55,958 nucleotides of DNA from an uncultured bacterium (GTDB lineage Bacteria; Planctomycetota; UBA1135). This document shows positions 26,755 through 35,859 of this stretch, piece after piece. Where the stretch lies: contig CALFOT010000080.1 in NCBI GenBank assembly GCA_937919925.1, positions 1 through 55,958 of the forward strand, read 5' to 3'. The position numbers were made by a program, and so were the translations under genes. Position 1 is the first letter of the stretch. The number at the start of each line of letters is the position of its first letter. Under the pieces are notes generated by a model. The model did not search any database, had not been told where the DNA came from, and saw only the letters and a program-made list of their open reading frames with translations.

Positions 26755-27444
26755 CTAATTCGCGGCCAGTTGAAAAAGCACCACTTGCGCGAGCAAAATC
26801 GCCAGATTGCCAACGCTGTGCCAAAGAATCGGCAGCCACAGACTGCCACTTTTTACATAGGCCCACGCAAGCAAGTAGCCAGCCACTCCATTAGTCAGTG
26901 CGAAATTGCCATAGGCGATGTGCAGCAACGCAAACAGGGTGCCACTGATTAGAATTACCGTGCGCTGGCGCAAGCAGGTAGCCAATGCCGTGCACAGCAG
27001 CAGGCGATAAACCCCCTCCTCAAATAGCGGCGCCAACACGCAGGCATACAGCAACCATGCCGGCAAGTCGTGTGGATCCAGTTGCGCCAGCCGTGGTAGC
27101 CACGCAACCATGGAACTTAGCCACGCCAACGCACCCCAAAACAACAGCGCCAAAGCCATCACCAACAAACTGATTTGGCCCCACAAACGCCAGCCGCCGT
27201 AGGGAGTGGAACTAGGCCAACCTGAGCCCGGCTGCCTCCGGCGCTGCCCATCCAGTAGCAATAACGCGGCAATGGGAAGAATCGCGCGGGTCCAGGAATA
27301 AACATAAGCCGCGACGAAATGCGCCAGCATGATGTCGGCCACGGCCACGGCCAGCGCACACCCGGCCACCAGCGCAGCTTGATGAGGCCTAAAAAATGGT
27401 CGCAGATCGAGACCTACTCCCGGTTGGGTGACGCGCTCCAACAC
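26755..27444 (-). CDS. CPBP-family intramembrane metalloprotease
   Basis: This 229-residue protein has about seven membrane segments. Three CPBP (CAAX protease and bacteriocin-processing) motifs are present: LFEEGVYRLLL (paired Glu), LFALLHIAYGNF (His) and LPILWHSVGNLAI (His with Asn). These residues bind zinc within the membrane in Rce1-like proteases. The substrate is unknown; family members process lipoproteins, peptides or prenylated proteins. It is 103 nt upstream of the aconitase-like gene. Confidence 0.85.
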   Translation of the reverse strand: MLERVTQPGVGLDLRPFFRPHQAALVAGCALAVAVADIMLAHFVAAYVYSWTRAILPIAALLLLDGQRRRQPGSGWPSSTPYGGWRLWGQISLLVMALALLFWGALAWLSSMVAWLPRLAQLDPHDLPAWLLYACVLAPLFEEGVYRLLLCTALATCLRQRTVILISGTLFALLHIAYGNFALTNGVAGYLLAWAYVKSGSLWLPILWHSVGNLAILLAQVVLFQLAAN

Positions 27445-27516
27445 GCGCCTACTCTAGCAAGAGCACGGTTGCAGTTGGTACTGCGCGGGACGGCGCGTTT
27501 GGATGACTCGTTGCTG

Positions 27517-28173
27517 CTAACAACGCACCATGCGATAAATCGCTTCGTCGGCGCGCGTCAAACCTTGTGCGGCCAAGCGTGGCTCCACAGCTAAACGATC
27601 CTGGCGGGCCAGTAACTCGATGCTGAAGCGCCCATTACAAAGCGCGCGAAGCTCGTCTTCCTCAACCGAAAAGGGTGGACCGGATTTTTGATCCTGTGGG
27701 TATTCAAAAGAGAGACTCAAGCCGACGGCACCCACCGGCAGCAAGTTTGCCAACTGTTGGTAATAGGCCTGGCGCATTTCTGGCGGCAAGGCCACTTGGG
27801 CAGCACGATCGTACCAAGCGCTAACACCTTCAATATCTTGCGGCGTTAACGCGAAGAAATCGCCGCACAAAATATGCAGCGCGCCACAGGAATAGCGTTG
27901 CAAAGCGCCCCATGGTTCACACTTAGGCAACCACTGCGCTTCTTTGAAGAAATCTTGCACGGCCAAATCCACCACTTCATTGCCCATCACGGTGTGCCCT
28001 TGCTCGACCAGCCAATGCAAATCCAGCGATTTGCCGCACAACGGTACCAACACGCTGGCGGATGGCGCAGCATCAATTTGCGGCCAAAACTCCAGCAAGT
28101 GCTCGTTGACACTTGGCCGATGGAAGCCAATGTTGCCTTCTTTCCAGCGATCTGTCCAAAATTGCGGTTCCAT
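27517..28173 (-). CDS. tpm: Thiopurine S-methyltransferase
   Basis: This 218-residue protein matches bacterial TPMT in length and motifs: N-terminal FWTDRWKEGNIGFHRPSVN, the SAM-binding VLVPLCGKSLDLHWLVEQGH, GNEVVD and CGDFFALT. It methylates aromatic thiols with S-adenosylmethionine; bacterial members also methylate selenium and tellurium oxyanions. The start codon ATG at 28173 matches the family start. It is divergent from the hydrolase lipoprotein gene. Confidence 0.92.
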   Translation of the reverse strand: MEPQFWTDRWKEGNIGFHRPSVNEHLLEFWPQIDAAPSASVLVPLCGKSLDLHWLVEQGHTVMGNEVVDLAVQDFFKEAQWLPKCEPWGALQRYSCGALHILCGDFFALTPQDIEGVSAWYDRAAQVALPPEMRQAYYQQLANLLPVGAVGLSLSFEYPQDQKSGPPFSVEEDELRALCNGRFSIELLARQDRLAVEPRLAAQGLTRADEAIYRMVRC

Positions 28174-28280
28174 CCATCACTCCTTTTTTGTTCCTGCAAG
28201 CTCTCCCAACCAGCATCCTAGCAGGCCGCACCCCCAAGCCTCCACGTCTGCTGTCTGCGGCCGTGTTAGATTCCAAGCGC

Positions 28281-28949
28281 ATGCACCCCTTTCCCCCGCG
28301 CCTGTTGCTGCCGCTCATCACTGCCCTTCTACTCGGCGCATGCGGCCAACCCGAGCCTGGAGCTCTATTGGAAGATGATATGCAAGTACGCAACACCAAC
28401 ATTCATTACCGCGCGGCTGGCCCGCTGGATGGCGAAGTCGTTTTGTTGCTGCACGGCGCAGCCTTTACTTCCGCAACCTGGGAGGAGCTAGGCACGCTGC
28501 AAAGACTCGCCCAAGCAGGCTATCGGGCAATTGCCGTCGATCTGCCTGAAAAGGGTGAGTCCGGCAAATGGCCGCATGTGCTAGAAGGCTTTCTAATCGA
28601 ATTGGTCGACGCCATGCACATCGAAAAATGCGCGCTCGTTGCGCCCTCCATGAGTGGTGCCTATGCCTTCCCTTTGGTAACCCTGCACCCACAGCGCGTG
28701 CGGGCTTTCATTCCCATCGCACCGGTCCGGATCTCGCAATTCCTAAATGCAATGGGGCAATGCCAAATCCCCACCCTGGTGCTGTGGGGCGCAAACGATG
28801 CCGTCATTCCGCTTGCACAAGGCCAAGAGTTAGCGGCTGCCACGCCCCATGCGCAGCTGTTTATTTTCGCCAACGCCGAACACCCCTGTTATGTGCAAGC
28901 AACGGCTGAATTTCATCAGCAGCTGCTTGATTTTCTTGGGAAGCTCTGA
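28281..28949 (+). CDS. ABHD14-like alpha/beta hydrolase lipoprotein
   Basis: The start at 28281 (MHPFPPRLLL) gives 222 residues with a lipoprotein signal, LLLGACG, predicted to be cut before Cys16. The mature part is an alpha/beta hydrolase with LLHGAAFTSATWEELG and a nucleophile region LVAPSMSGAYAFPLV, the unusual PS-x-SG pattern of the animal ABHD14/CIB family rather than GxSxG. A likely acid is in LVLWGANDAVIP and the His in ANAEHPCYV. The substrate is unknown. It is convergent with the thiolase gene. Confidence 0.82.
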   Translation: MHPFPPRLLLPLITALLLGACGQPEPGALLEDDMQVRNTNIHYRAAGPLDGEVVLLLHGAAFTSATWEELGTLQRLAQAGYRAIAVDLPEKGESGKWPHVLEGFLIELVDAMHIEKCALVAPSMSGAYAFPLVTLHPQRVRAFIPIAPVRISQFLNAMGQCQIPTLVLWGANDAVIPLAQGQELAAATPHAQLFIFANAEHPCYVQATAEFHQQLLDFLGKL

Positions 28950-29037
28950 TTTCTTTAGGCCAGTGTGGCGGCGAGTGGAAAGCGCCTGTTGCAAGCGTTT
29001 CGCTGGCCGTAGCCTCGAGTCAGGCAAGTACAGATCC

Positions 29038-30234
29038 TTAGCGTTCGAGCAACATCGCAATCCCCTGACCACCGCCGATACACGCCGACGCCATGCCAGT
29101 AGATTGACTACTGCGCTCGAGCTGATGCATCAAAGTCAGAAGCAAACGCGTGCCGGTAGCACCGAGTGGATGTCCAATCGCAACCGCCCCACCGTTCACA
29201 TTGCACTTGTTGCGATCCAACTCCAAAGCTTTCTCACACGCAAGATATTGCGCCGAGAATGCTTCGTTGATTTCAATCAAATCCACATCACCGACGGCAA
29301 TCCCGCCCCGCTGAGCCGCGAGCTTCATGGAGGGCACCGGGCCAAAGCCCATGATGGTTGGATCCACCCCTGCCACACCCCACGAGCGAATGGTGGCACG
29401 GATGGTCCAGCCCTCGGCAGCAGCGCGCTCGGCGGTGGTCACAATCAGGGCTGCGCCGCCATCCACAATGCCAGAAGCATTGCCGGCCGTCACCGTGCCA
29501 TCTTTGCCAAATGCAGGGCGCAGTTTTTGTAAGCCCTCCAAGGTCGTTTCCGGACGAATGTGATCATCGCTATCGACCACAAATTCCTTGCGCCCAACCG
29601 TCACGGTTAGAGGCTCTATTTCGGCAGCAAAAACTCCATTTTGCACCGCAGCCGCGCCGAGCTGGTGACTACGCAATGCGTACTCATCTTGCGCTTCGCG
29701 CGTGATTCCATATTGCCCGGCGAGTTTCTCTGCGGTTTGCGCCATGAATAAACCGGCATAAGGATCCATCAACGATTCAAATAACGAATCTTCGATTTTC
29801 GGCGGCGCGCCAAAGCGATAACCATCGCGACCACCGCGCATCACGTGCGGCGCCTGCGACATATTCTCCATGCCACCGGCAACCACCACGCTGGCTTCAC
29901 CCAACAAAATCATATGCGCAGCATTGATGACCGACTGAATGCCAGAACCACACAAACGATTCACCGTCAGCGCCGGAACCTCCACGCCGAGCCCCGCTTT
30001 TAGACTTGCGTGACGCGCGCCATAAATTGCATCTGCAGAAGTTTGCAAAGCGTTGCCCATGATGACGTGATCCACTTGCTCGGCCTTGACTCCAGAACGC
30101 TCGAGCGCTGCGCGGATGGCATGTGCACCAAGATCAATCGCGCTGACGGTTTTGAGTAGGCCATAGCCTGGGGTGCCAGAGAATTCAGCCATGGCAGTGC
30201 GTGCACCGCCGACGATCACTAATTGCTTGTTCAT
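29038..30234 (-). CDS. Thiolase (acetyl-CoA C-acetyltransferase)
   Basis: This 398-residue protein, full length for the family, has the nucleophilic Cys in NRLCGSGIQSV (about residue 91), the catalytic His in VAIGHPLGATGTR and the second Cys in ACIGGGQG. It condenses or cleaves acyl-CoA with CoA in the cytoplasm. It could serve beta-oxidation, acetoacetyl-CoA formation or the tail of an aromatic-acid pathway fed by the bcr-like enzyme. It lies 82 nt after the unknown secreted protein gene, same strand. Confidence 0.93.
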   Translation of the reverse strand: MNKQLVIVGGARTAMAEFSGTPGYGLLKTVSAIDLGAHAIRAALERSGVKAEQVDHVIMGNALQTSADAIYGARHASLKAGLGVEVPALTVNRLCGSGIQSVINAAHMILLGEASVVVAGGMENMSQAPHVMRGGRDGYRFGAPPKIEDSLFESLMDPYAGLFMAQTAEKLAGQYGITREAQDEYALRSHQLGAAAVQNGVFAAEIEPLTVTVGRKEFVVDSDDHIRPETTLEGLQKLRPAFGKDGTVTAGNASGIVDGGAALIVTTAERAAAEGWTIRATIRSWGVAGVDPTIMGFGPVPSMKLAAQRGGIAVGDVDLIEINEAFSAQYLACEKALELDRNKCNVNGGAVAIGHPLGATGTRLLLTLMHQLERSSQSTGMASACIGGGQGIAMLLER

Positions 30235-30316
30235 GCGTGGTATCCGAAGGTTTTCACAGGGAAGAATGGCCCGTGATTTTGCGCACGATTGTAGCAGCGA
30301 CCAGCCGTCGGAGTTT

Positions 30317-31867
30317 CTATTTCAGCGTCAGCGTGCCGAGATCCTCGAAGCTGGCCAGCACCCCCTGCAGAGCGATTCGCGTGCTGCGCAGCTTACGCAT
30401 CTTGCCGTTGGCGCCAGCATCCGCTTGGCCAGGAGAAACGGAGTCCGCCGGCGAGTCGCGCTCAAAATATCCATCCAAAATCTCAATGGCAGTGAGGGGC
30501 TTAGCGGCCAAAACGGAAGGCACAAAAGCCTCTAGGCGCCCTTTCTCATCCGTAACGACGGCCAACTCCTCACGTCTACCTTGACTGAAAAAAGCCAACG
30601 TAACTTGCGTGCTCACCAAAGCTTGGCCTCCGGCATCCACTAACAGCGCGCCGACGCGTGCCACATTATCAGGCACAAACTCGAGGAGCACCGAATCACC
30701 ACTACTTTGGGGTCCATCAAAATCACGAATCATTTTTCCGCCAATCCCCATCACTTGCACTTCCACGCGATATTTTTTATGGATGGCAAGCGAAGCAAGC
30801 GTCGCGCGCCCCGCAGGAACTGCAAAGGCATAAACGAAATCGCGTTGCGAATTCCTCTGCGGCCTGCCGGAGCTCACTTCGGAAATTTCCGCATGACTGT
30901 CCAAAAATTGGCCCTCCGCACCAAAGACATGCATGACCAAGGACCCAGCTTCTGACAATTGGAGTTGCACGGGAACGGAAAAATCAAATGGCGTCGGCAG
31001 CGCTACCGCTAGGCGCTCTCCTGCGAACACCGGAACCACCACAAATAGTGCGCTGGTTAATAGCGTATCGAGGTCGCCCGCGGCATATCCGAGTGCCGGG
31101 GCCAGAGCCGCAACTTCCGCATCCACTTGGCCGGAGGAACCCAGAATGCGTCGCGCGCTAGCGGTGAGAGAAAAAGTGGCGCTCCCGGAAAGAGAGGTAC
31201 GCTGACGGCGCTCCTCCCCAAGTAATAAAGCATTGTTGCCGGCATCCGCACAACCGAGATAAACCGGTACACCCACCACCGCCTGGCCATTGGCGTAATG
31301 CACCAGCACTTGTAACGGTGGCTCCACACGTAGCCACAAGCGCACGACTTCCCCATCCCACGTTTGCGGAATCAGCGTAGCCATTGCCGACGGCGTGCCC
31401 ACTTGCGCGGCAACATAACAAGGGCCTTCACGCAGCGCGATGTGGGCCACACCGTTTTGATCGGTCTTCAAGCGCTGACCAAATTTCAACACGACTTCTT
31501 CGGTGATGATAAATGGCCACAAATCGATCTCCGTCATGACTTCACCAAGTTTTGCAAAAGGCAGCATCGCGACGTCTACCCCTGACAATGGAGAGTCACT
31601 CCCCCATACCTGCACTGGAATATATCCAGCGCGCTGGGTGACCAGCACATCGGCAAGATTGCCGCGCGCGAACGAGGAATCTTGCGCGGCGACGGCTATA
31701 GCCGGCGCTTCAAGCGATGTACGCCCCGGTGCCAACACCGCGACGGGAGGCGGATCCGATGGAACCACCGAATGCGGAGCGGACACATCCATCTCGGGCG
31801 GAGCCGACAAAATCCACCACAGCAACATCAAAGTTGCCACGAGCAGCACAAGGAGCCCAGAACGCAT
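30317..31867 (-). CDS. Signal-anchored protein with carboxypeptidase-regulatory-like repeats
   Basis: The start at 31867 (MRSGLLVLLVATLMLLWW) gives 516 residues with an N-terminal membrane anchor or signal. The rest is predominantly beta: several segments look like CarboxypepD_reg or bacterial Ig-like units (ARVGALLVDAGGQALVSTQV, VLVHYANGQAVVGVPVYLG). No catalytic motif is seen. It resembles in style the protein at 49649-51184, which also has a membrane anchor and such repeats. Function unknown; probably a cell-surface or periplasmic structural protein. Confidence 0.68.
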   Translation of the reverse strand: MRSGLLVLLVATLMLLWWILSAPPEMDVSAPHSVVPSDPPPVAVLAPGRTSLEAPAIAVAAQDSSFARGNLADVLVTQRAGYIPVQVWGSDSPLSGVDVAMLPFAKLGEVMTEIDLWPFIITEEVVLKFGQRLKTDQNGVAHIALREGPCYVAAQVGTPSAMATLIPQTWDGEVVRLWLRVEPPLQVLVHYANGQAVVGVPVYLGCADAGNNALLLGEERRQRTSLSGSATFSLTASARRILGSSGQVDAEVAALAPALGYAAGDLDTLLTSALFVVVPVFAGERLAVALPTPFDFSVPVQLQLSEAGSLVMHVFGAEGQFLDSHAEISEVSSGRPQRNSQRDFVYAFAVPAGRATLASLAIHKKYRVEVQVMGIGGKMIRDFDGPQSSGDSVLLEFVPDNVARVGALLVDAGGQALVSTQVTLAFFSQGRREELAVVTDEKGRLEAFVPSVLAAKPLTAIEILDGYFERDSPADSVSPGQADAGANGKMRKLRSTRIALQGVLASFEDLGTLTLK

Positions 31868-31977
31868 CGGTTTGGATTGTAGACGAATCGGCCTGGGCCA
31901 TGAGGTCAACGCTACAAAACACCCCTCTCTGGGCTACTGTGAAACAGCCAACCCTGGGACTCGCTTGCGATTGCGGA

Positions 31978-33081
31978 CTAGCTACTGAGTGCGGCAGCAG
32001 AAGTTGCCAACCCAAGTTGCAATTGTTCCAAAACCATATCTCCCCACTCTGTAGTGGAGTGCAGGCCCGCCTTCAAACCTTTCACTTTGGGGGACTGCAA
32101 CAGAGCAGCTACCGCCGCTTCGACGGCCGCTGCTGCTTGCTTTTCACCCAAGTGATCCAACATCATGCCGACAGCATTGATGGTAGCCACTGGGTTCGCC
32201 GTGTTCTTGCCCGTAGCCTTCGGCATCGAACCGTGAATCGGCTCAAACAACGAGAACTTACCGGGGTTGATGTTGCCCGAAGCAGCCACACCCATGCCGC
32301 CCTGGACCATCGCGCCGAGATCCGTGATGATGTCTCCGAACAGATTGGTCGTCACCGCCACATCAAACCATTCCGGGTTTTTGACCATCCACATACAAGC
32401 TGCATCGATGTAGGCGTGATCCGTTTTGACCTCCGGGTACTCCTTGGCGACTTCGGCAAATACGCGCGTGTAGATGTCATGTGCACGCACAGCATTGGCC
32501 TTATCGATAAGCAACAACTGTTTGCGCGGACGCGTCATGGCAAGTTCAAATGCGTAACGAATTACCCGCTCGGTACCAGCACGCGTGTAGCGCATAGGCT
32601 GCGAAGCGATTTCATTCGGGCCGCCCTTATCGACAAACTCTGGTGGAAACACGTATGCATCCTCGGTGTTTTCACGCACAATCACCATGTCGACGTCTTG
32701 CGGTGATTTGTCTTTCAAAGGGCACCAACGAGAATCGTACAACCTGATAGGGCGCAGGTTGATGTACAAGCCACCTTCCCAGCGCAACTTGCCAATCACG
32801 CCGCGTTCAATCAAGCCCACTGGAGCGCGAGGATCGCCAATCGCGCCCAGCAGAAGGGCGTCGTGCTGTTGGGCTGCTGCGAAGGCTTCGTCGGGAAAAA
32901 TCTCTCCGCCATTCTCCCCGCCAGTGGCTAACCAATGATCCGTGCCATAGGGGTACTCGGTGAGGGAGTAATCGAAACCCCAATGCTCGGCTGCAAACTT
33001 TAAGACGCGCAGACCTTCGCGGACAACTTCTGGGCCGATGCCGTCGCCGGCAACTACAGCAATTTTGTAGGTTTTGCTCAT
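31978..33081 (-). CDS. Isopropylmalate/isocitrate dehydrogenase family enzyme (LeuB-like)
   Basis: This 367-residue protein starts MSKTYKIAVVAGDGIGPEVV, the family N-terminus. Conserved substrate and metal motifs include YINLRPIRLYD, VRENTEDAYV, and NLFGDIITDLGA with Asp ligands, plus the nucleotide-site EPIHGSMPKATGKNTANP. It oxidatively decarboxylates a 2R,3S-hydroxy acid with NAD. Isopropylmalate, tartrate or a homologue is possible; the pattern is close to LeuB but there are no leuA or leuCD genes in this window apart from the aconitase-like protein 5 kb away. It follows the crotonase gene by 35 nt. Confidence 0.85.
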   Translation of the reverse strand: MSKTYKIAVVAGDGIGPEVVREGLRVLKFAAEHWGFDYSLTEYPYGTDHWLATGGENGGEIFPDEAFAAAQQHDALLLGAIGDPRAPVGLIERGVIGKLRWEGGLYINLRPIRLYDSRWCPLKDKSPQDVDMVIVRENTEDAYVFPPEFVDKGGPNEIASQPMRYTRAGTERVIRYAFELAMTRPRKQLLLIDKANAVRAHDIYTRVFAEVAKEYPEVKTDHAYIDAACMWMVKNPEWFDVAVTTNLFGDIITDLGAMVQGGMGVAASGNINPGKFSLFEPIHGSMPKATGKNTANPVATINAVGMMLDHLGEKQAAAAVEAAVAALLQSPKVKGLKAGLHSTTEWGDMVLEQLQLGLATSAAALSS

Positions 33082-33116
33082 GATTGTGGGTTCCTAAACT
33101 GCGTTCTATTTTTTCC

Positions 33117-33938
33117 TTAGCGGCCGTGGAATTCCGGCTTTCTCTTGTCAAGAAACGCTTGCGCGCCCTCTTTTTGATCTTCTGTTGAGAACAAGAAACC
33201 GAAGCAGTCTGCTTCAATGTTCTCGCCTTCGGTTTGACCAACTTCCAGTCCACGACGAATGACTTCGAGTGCTGTGGCCACCGCAACCGGGCCACGCTTG
33301 ATGATGGTGGTGGCTAACTGAATCGTGGCGCTGCGTAGCTCTTCTGGAGCCACGACGCGATTGACTACACCGACAGCAAGAGCTTGTGCGGCGCTGTACA
33401 TATCGCCCGTCAGAATCCATTCGCGTGCGACACCGGGCGAAGCCAGGCGCGACAAACGTTGGGTGCCAGCAAAGCCAGGAATCAACCCAAGGCCGACTTC
33501 CGGTAAACCCAGCTTGGCGGTGCTGGACGCCACCCGCAAGTGACAAGCCATCGCCAACTCTAGGCCGCCACCGAGTGCAAAACCGTTGATCATGGCAATC
33601 ACGGGAATCGGACTTGCTTCAATGGTCGCCATCACATCCTGGCCGTTCTGACTCATGGCACGTGCTTCCGCAGGTTCCATATCAACAAACTGCGAGATAT
33701 CGGCACCAGCCACAAAAGCTTTTTCGCCCGCACCGGTAATGATGATGGCGAAAACATCCTCGTAAGAGACCAGCTCCACAATCGCATCACGCAGTTCATC
33801 AAGAACTTCGGCATTCAAAGCATTGAGTGCCTCGGGACGATGAATTTCTAACCAGGCAATGCCTTGCTCATCCACTTCCACCTTAAGAAACTGATAGTCC
33901 TCGCTGGTGGATTCTTCCTTAGCTGTTTCAGTAGTCAT
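33117..33938 (-). CDS. Enoyl-CoA hydratase (crotonase family)
   Basis: This 273-residue protein is a crotonase with oxyanion-hole segments KAFVAGADISQF and NGFALGGGLELAMACH. Both catalytic glutamates are present (GGGLELAM and LGLPEVGLGLIPGF). It hydrates trans-enoyl-CoA to 3-hydroxyacyl-CoA in fatty-acid or aromatic-ring-product beta-oxidation. It is 2 nt after the cyclophilin stop codon, in an apparent operon that begins with a thiolase. The first about 14 residues (TTETAKEESTSED) are a non-conserved extension. Confidence 0.92.
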   Translation of the reverse strand: MTTETAKEESTSEDYQFLKVEVDEQGIAWLEIHRPEALNALNAEVLDELRDAIVELVSYEDVFAIIITGAGEKAFVAGADISQFVDMEPAEARAMSQNGQDVMATIEASPIPVIAMINGFALGGGLELAMACHLRVASSTAKLGLPEVGLGLIPGFAGTQRLSRLASPGVAREWILTGDMYSAAQALAVGVVNRVVAPEELRSATIQLATTIIKRGPVAVATALEVIRRGLEVGQTEGENIEADCFGFLFSTEDQKEGAQAFLDKRKPEFHGR

Positions 33939-33940
33939 GA

Positions 33941-34489
33941 TTAAATCCGACTCCGCAGAGTCATCGCTTGAATCAAGCAGGACTGTTTGGGTGTGCTATT
34001 TTCGCCACCGCCGCCAGTGGCAACAGCTGCGAGTTTATCGAGAGCTGAATCGCCTTCGATCATGCAACCAAATGCGGCGTACTGGCCATCCAGGAAATCA
34101 GCGGCACCATGGCAGATGAAGAACTGGCAACTTGCCGAGTTTGGATCGGCGGAGCGCGCCATCGAAATGACGCCACGCCCATGCGTGTGCTCTGAACTGC
34201 TAGAAAACTCGCCGTTGATGTTGCCGTACTTACCGCTGCCGGTTCCAGTTCCCGTTGGGCAACCGCCCTGCACCATGAAATTTGGAATCACCCGGTGGAA
34301 GGTCTTGCCGTTGTAGTAACCCTCGGCGGCATAGCGCAGAAAATTGCGCACCGTTGCGGGTGCGGCTTCTGGCCAGAACTCAAGAGTGATGGTGCCGACG
34401 TTTTCGCCGCCGACGTTGACCTGAATATCGAGCAGCACATCTTTGAGCTGCGCATCATCGAGGTCTTGTGGAATCGTGAGATCAGTCAT
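33941..34489 (-). CDS. Cyclophilin-type peptidyl-prolyl isomerase
   Basis: The start at 34489 (MTDLTIPQDL) gives 182 residues; the longer open frame upstream lies over the preceding gene. The cyclophilin core has TVRNFLRYAAEGYYNGKTFH, RVIPNFMVQGG, ISMARSADPNSASCQFFIC and AFGCMIEG, including the catalytic Arg, Phe and Gln. No signal peptide is seen, so it probably acts in the cytoplasm, pairing with the exported cyclophilin 4 nt upstream. A Cys-rich, Gly-rich tail region GGGGENSTPKQSCLIQ is present. Confidence 0.9.
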   Translation of the reverse strand: MTDLTIPQDLDDAQLKDVLLDIQVNVGGENVGTITLEFWPEAAPATVRNFLRYAAEGYYNGKTFHRVIPNFMVQGGCPTGTGTGSGKYGNINGEFSSSSEHTHGRGVISMARSADPNSASCQFFICHGAADFLDGQYAAFGCMIEGDSALDKLAAVATGGGGENSTPKQSCLIQAMTLRSRI

Positions 34490-34493
34490 GTTT

Positions 34494-35858
34494 TTATTCG
34501 TAGCGCTTGATGATGTGCCAGCCAAACTTGCTTGCGGCGGGGTCGAAGTTGCAGATGCCGATTTCACCGACTTGCAAGGAGAAAGCGGTATCCCCAAAAC
34601 CGGAAACCATTTGGCCACGCGGCATCCACCGAGTTGCAGAGAAACTCTTGAACACTTCCGAAGCCATAAACTCGGCCTTGGCGGCTTCCATGGTTTTGGT
34701 TTCCGCTTCGACTTCGGCAAGCAGCTTGGTTTGTAGGGCCATCACCAAATCTTCGCCTGGCGCTTTCTGGCGGTTATTGAGTAACGGGTACGAGCCAGGT
34801 GGAGTGCTTGCGACACTCCCTGGATCATCGGTGTTGGAGCGCACCAGCGCATCAAAATCGGCACCGTTTTGGGCTTGTGCAAGAATATCCTTGGCCAAAG
34901 CCTCCGCCTCTTCCTTGGTGCGCGTAGCTTCTGTGCCGGTACCGGCGAAAGAAATCAGAATGTGCTGAATCTTCACGCGCTCGGCTTCACCATGCAAATC
35001 GAAGGCGGGGCGTTTGATTGCTTCACTGACGCTGGGCGTGCCCCGCATCACGCGCACCGTGTCTACGATGGCGCGTTGCAGTGGCTGCGATGGCTCACCG
35101 CTCATGGGGTTCGCCTTGGTTTTCACTTCGGCGATCGCTTCCAGGGTTTTCACTCCATGCACCATGATGCCGAAGGATGCATATTTGCCATCCAATGCGT
35201 GCACGGAAGGGCTCTCCGAATCGGTAATCACAAAGTATTGGCCAGAGGCCGAATCAGGATCGCCACCGCGCGCCATCGACAACACGCCGTAGCGGTGCGC
35301 CCATTGCGGATCATTGGAGAACTCGCCTTTGATGGTGCCGTTTGGACCTTTACCAGCAGCAGTGTTATCCGAGGAACCACCTTGGATCATAAACTCGCGC
35401 AGAATGCGATGGTAAATCTTGCCGTCGTAAAAACCTTCATCACAGTAACGCAAAAAGTTACGCACAGTGATAGGCGCTTTTTCTGGCCAGAACACAAAAG
35501 TCATGGTGCCTACACTCTTGCCATCAATCGAAGCATCGACTTCAACGTAAAACTCACTAAGTTGCGCATCGGAGACCTCCGTGCCCTCGAAGTGAAATTG
35601 CCCTTCGCGTTTCGGCTTCACGTTGACGACCACCTTTTCCGCAATCGGCTCTTGCTGAAGTTCCGGCATGGTCAGCGGCGACGCGGCCGTACCTGCAGCT
35701 TGGTTTGCCTTGGCGCCTGCGGCAGAAGCCCCAGCCGGCAGGGAATCCGCGTTGGCCACGGTGTTGCTGACATTTTGTACGCCAGTGGTGTTGTCGATTT
35801 GTATGTTATCGCTACAAGCAGCAAAAACGAGCAGAGGAAGGATCAGTAGTTTCTTCAT
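34494..35858 (-). CDS. Lipoprotein with cyclophilin and parvulin peptidyl-prolyl isomerase domains
   Basis: This 454-residue protein has a lipobox signal (LLVFAACSD, Cys at residue 15), an Ala/Ser-rich linker, then a cyclophilin domain from about residue 100 to 275 (TVRNFLRYCDEGFYDGKIYH, REFMIQGG, LSMARGGDPDSASGQYFVI). A parvulin domain follows, about residues 295-454 (KIQHILISFAGTGTEATRTK, ending FDPAASKFGWHIIKRYE). Two unrelated isomerase folds in one exported chain should assist folding of secreted proteins in the periplasm. It starts 1 nt after the thiolase stop codon. Confidence 0.88.
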   Translation of the reverse strand: MKKLLILPLLVFAACSDNIQIDNTTGVQNVSNTVANADSLPAGASAAGAKANQAAGTAASPLTMPELQQEPIAEKVVVNVKPKREGQFHFEGTEVSDAQLSEFYVEVDASIDGKSVGTMTFVFWPEKAPITVRNFLRYCDEGFYDGKIYHRILREFMIQGGSSDNTAAGKGPNGTIKGEFSNDPQWAHRYGVLSMARGGDPDSASGQYFVITDSESPSVHALDGKYASFGIMVHGVKTLEAIAEVKTKANPMSGEPSQPLQRAIVDTVRVMRGTPSVSEAIKRPAFDLHGEAERVKIQHILISFAGTGTEATRTKEEAEALAKDILAQAQNGADFDALVRSNTDDPGSVASTPPGSYPLLNNRQKAPGEDLVMALQTKLLAEVEAETKTMEAAKAEFMASEVFKSFSATRWMPRGQMVSGFGDTAFSLQVGEIGICNFDPAASKFGWHIIKRYE

Positions 35859-35859
35859 T

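Noticed and set aside
31717-32706. A 329-codon + strand ORF over the LeuB-like gene
   Set aside because: Antisense to a clearly conserved dehydrogenase; no recognisable features.
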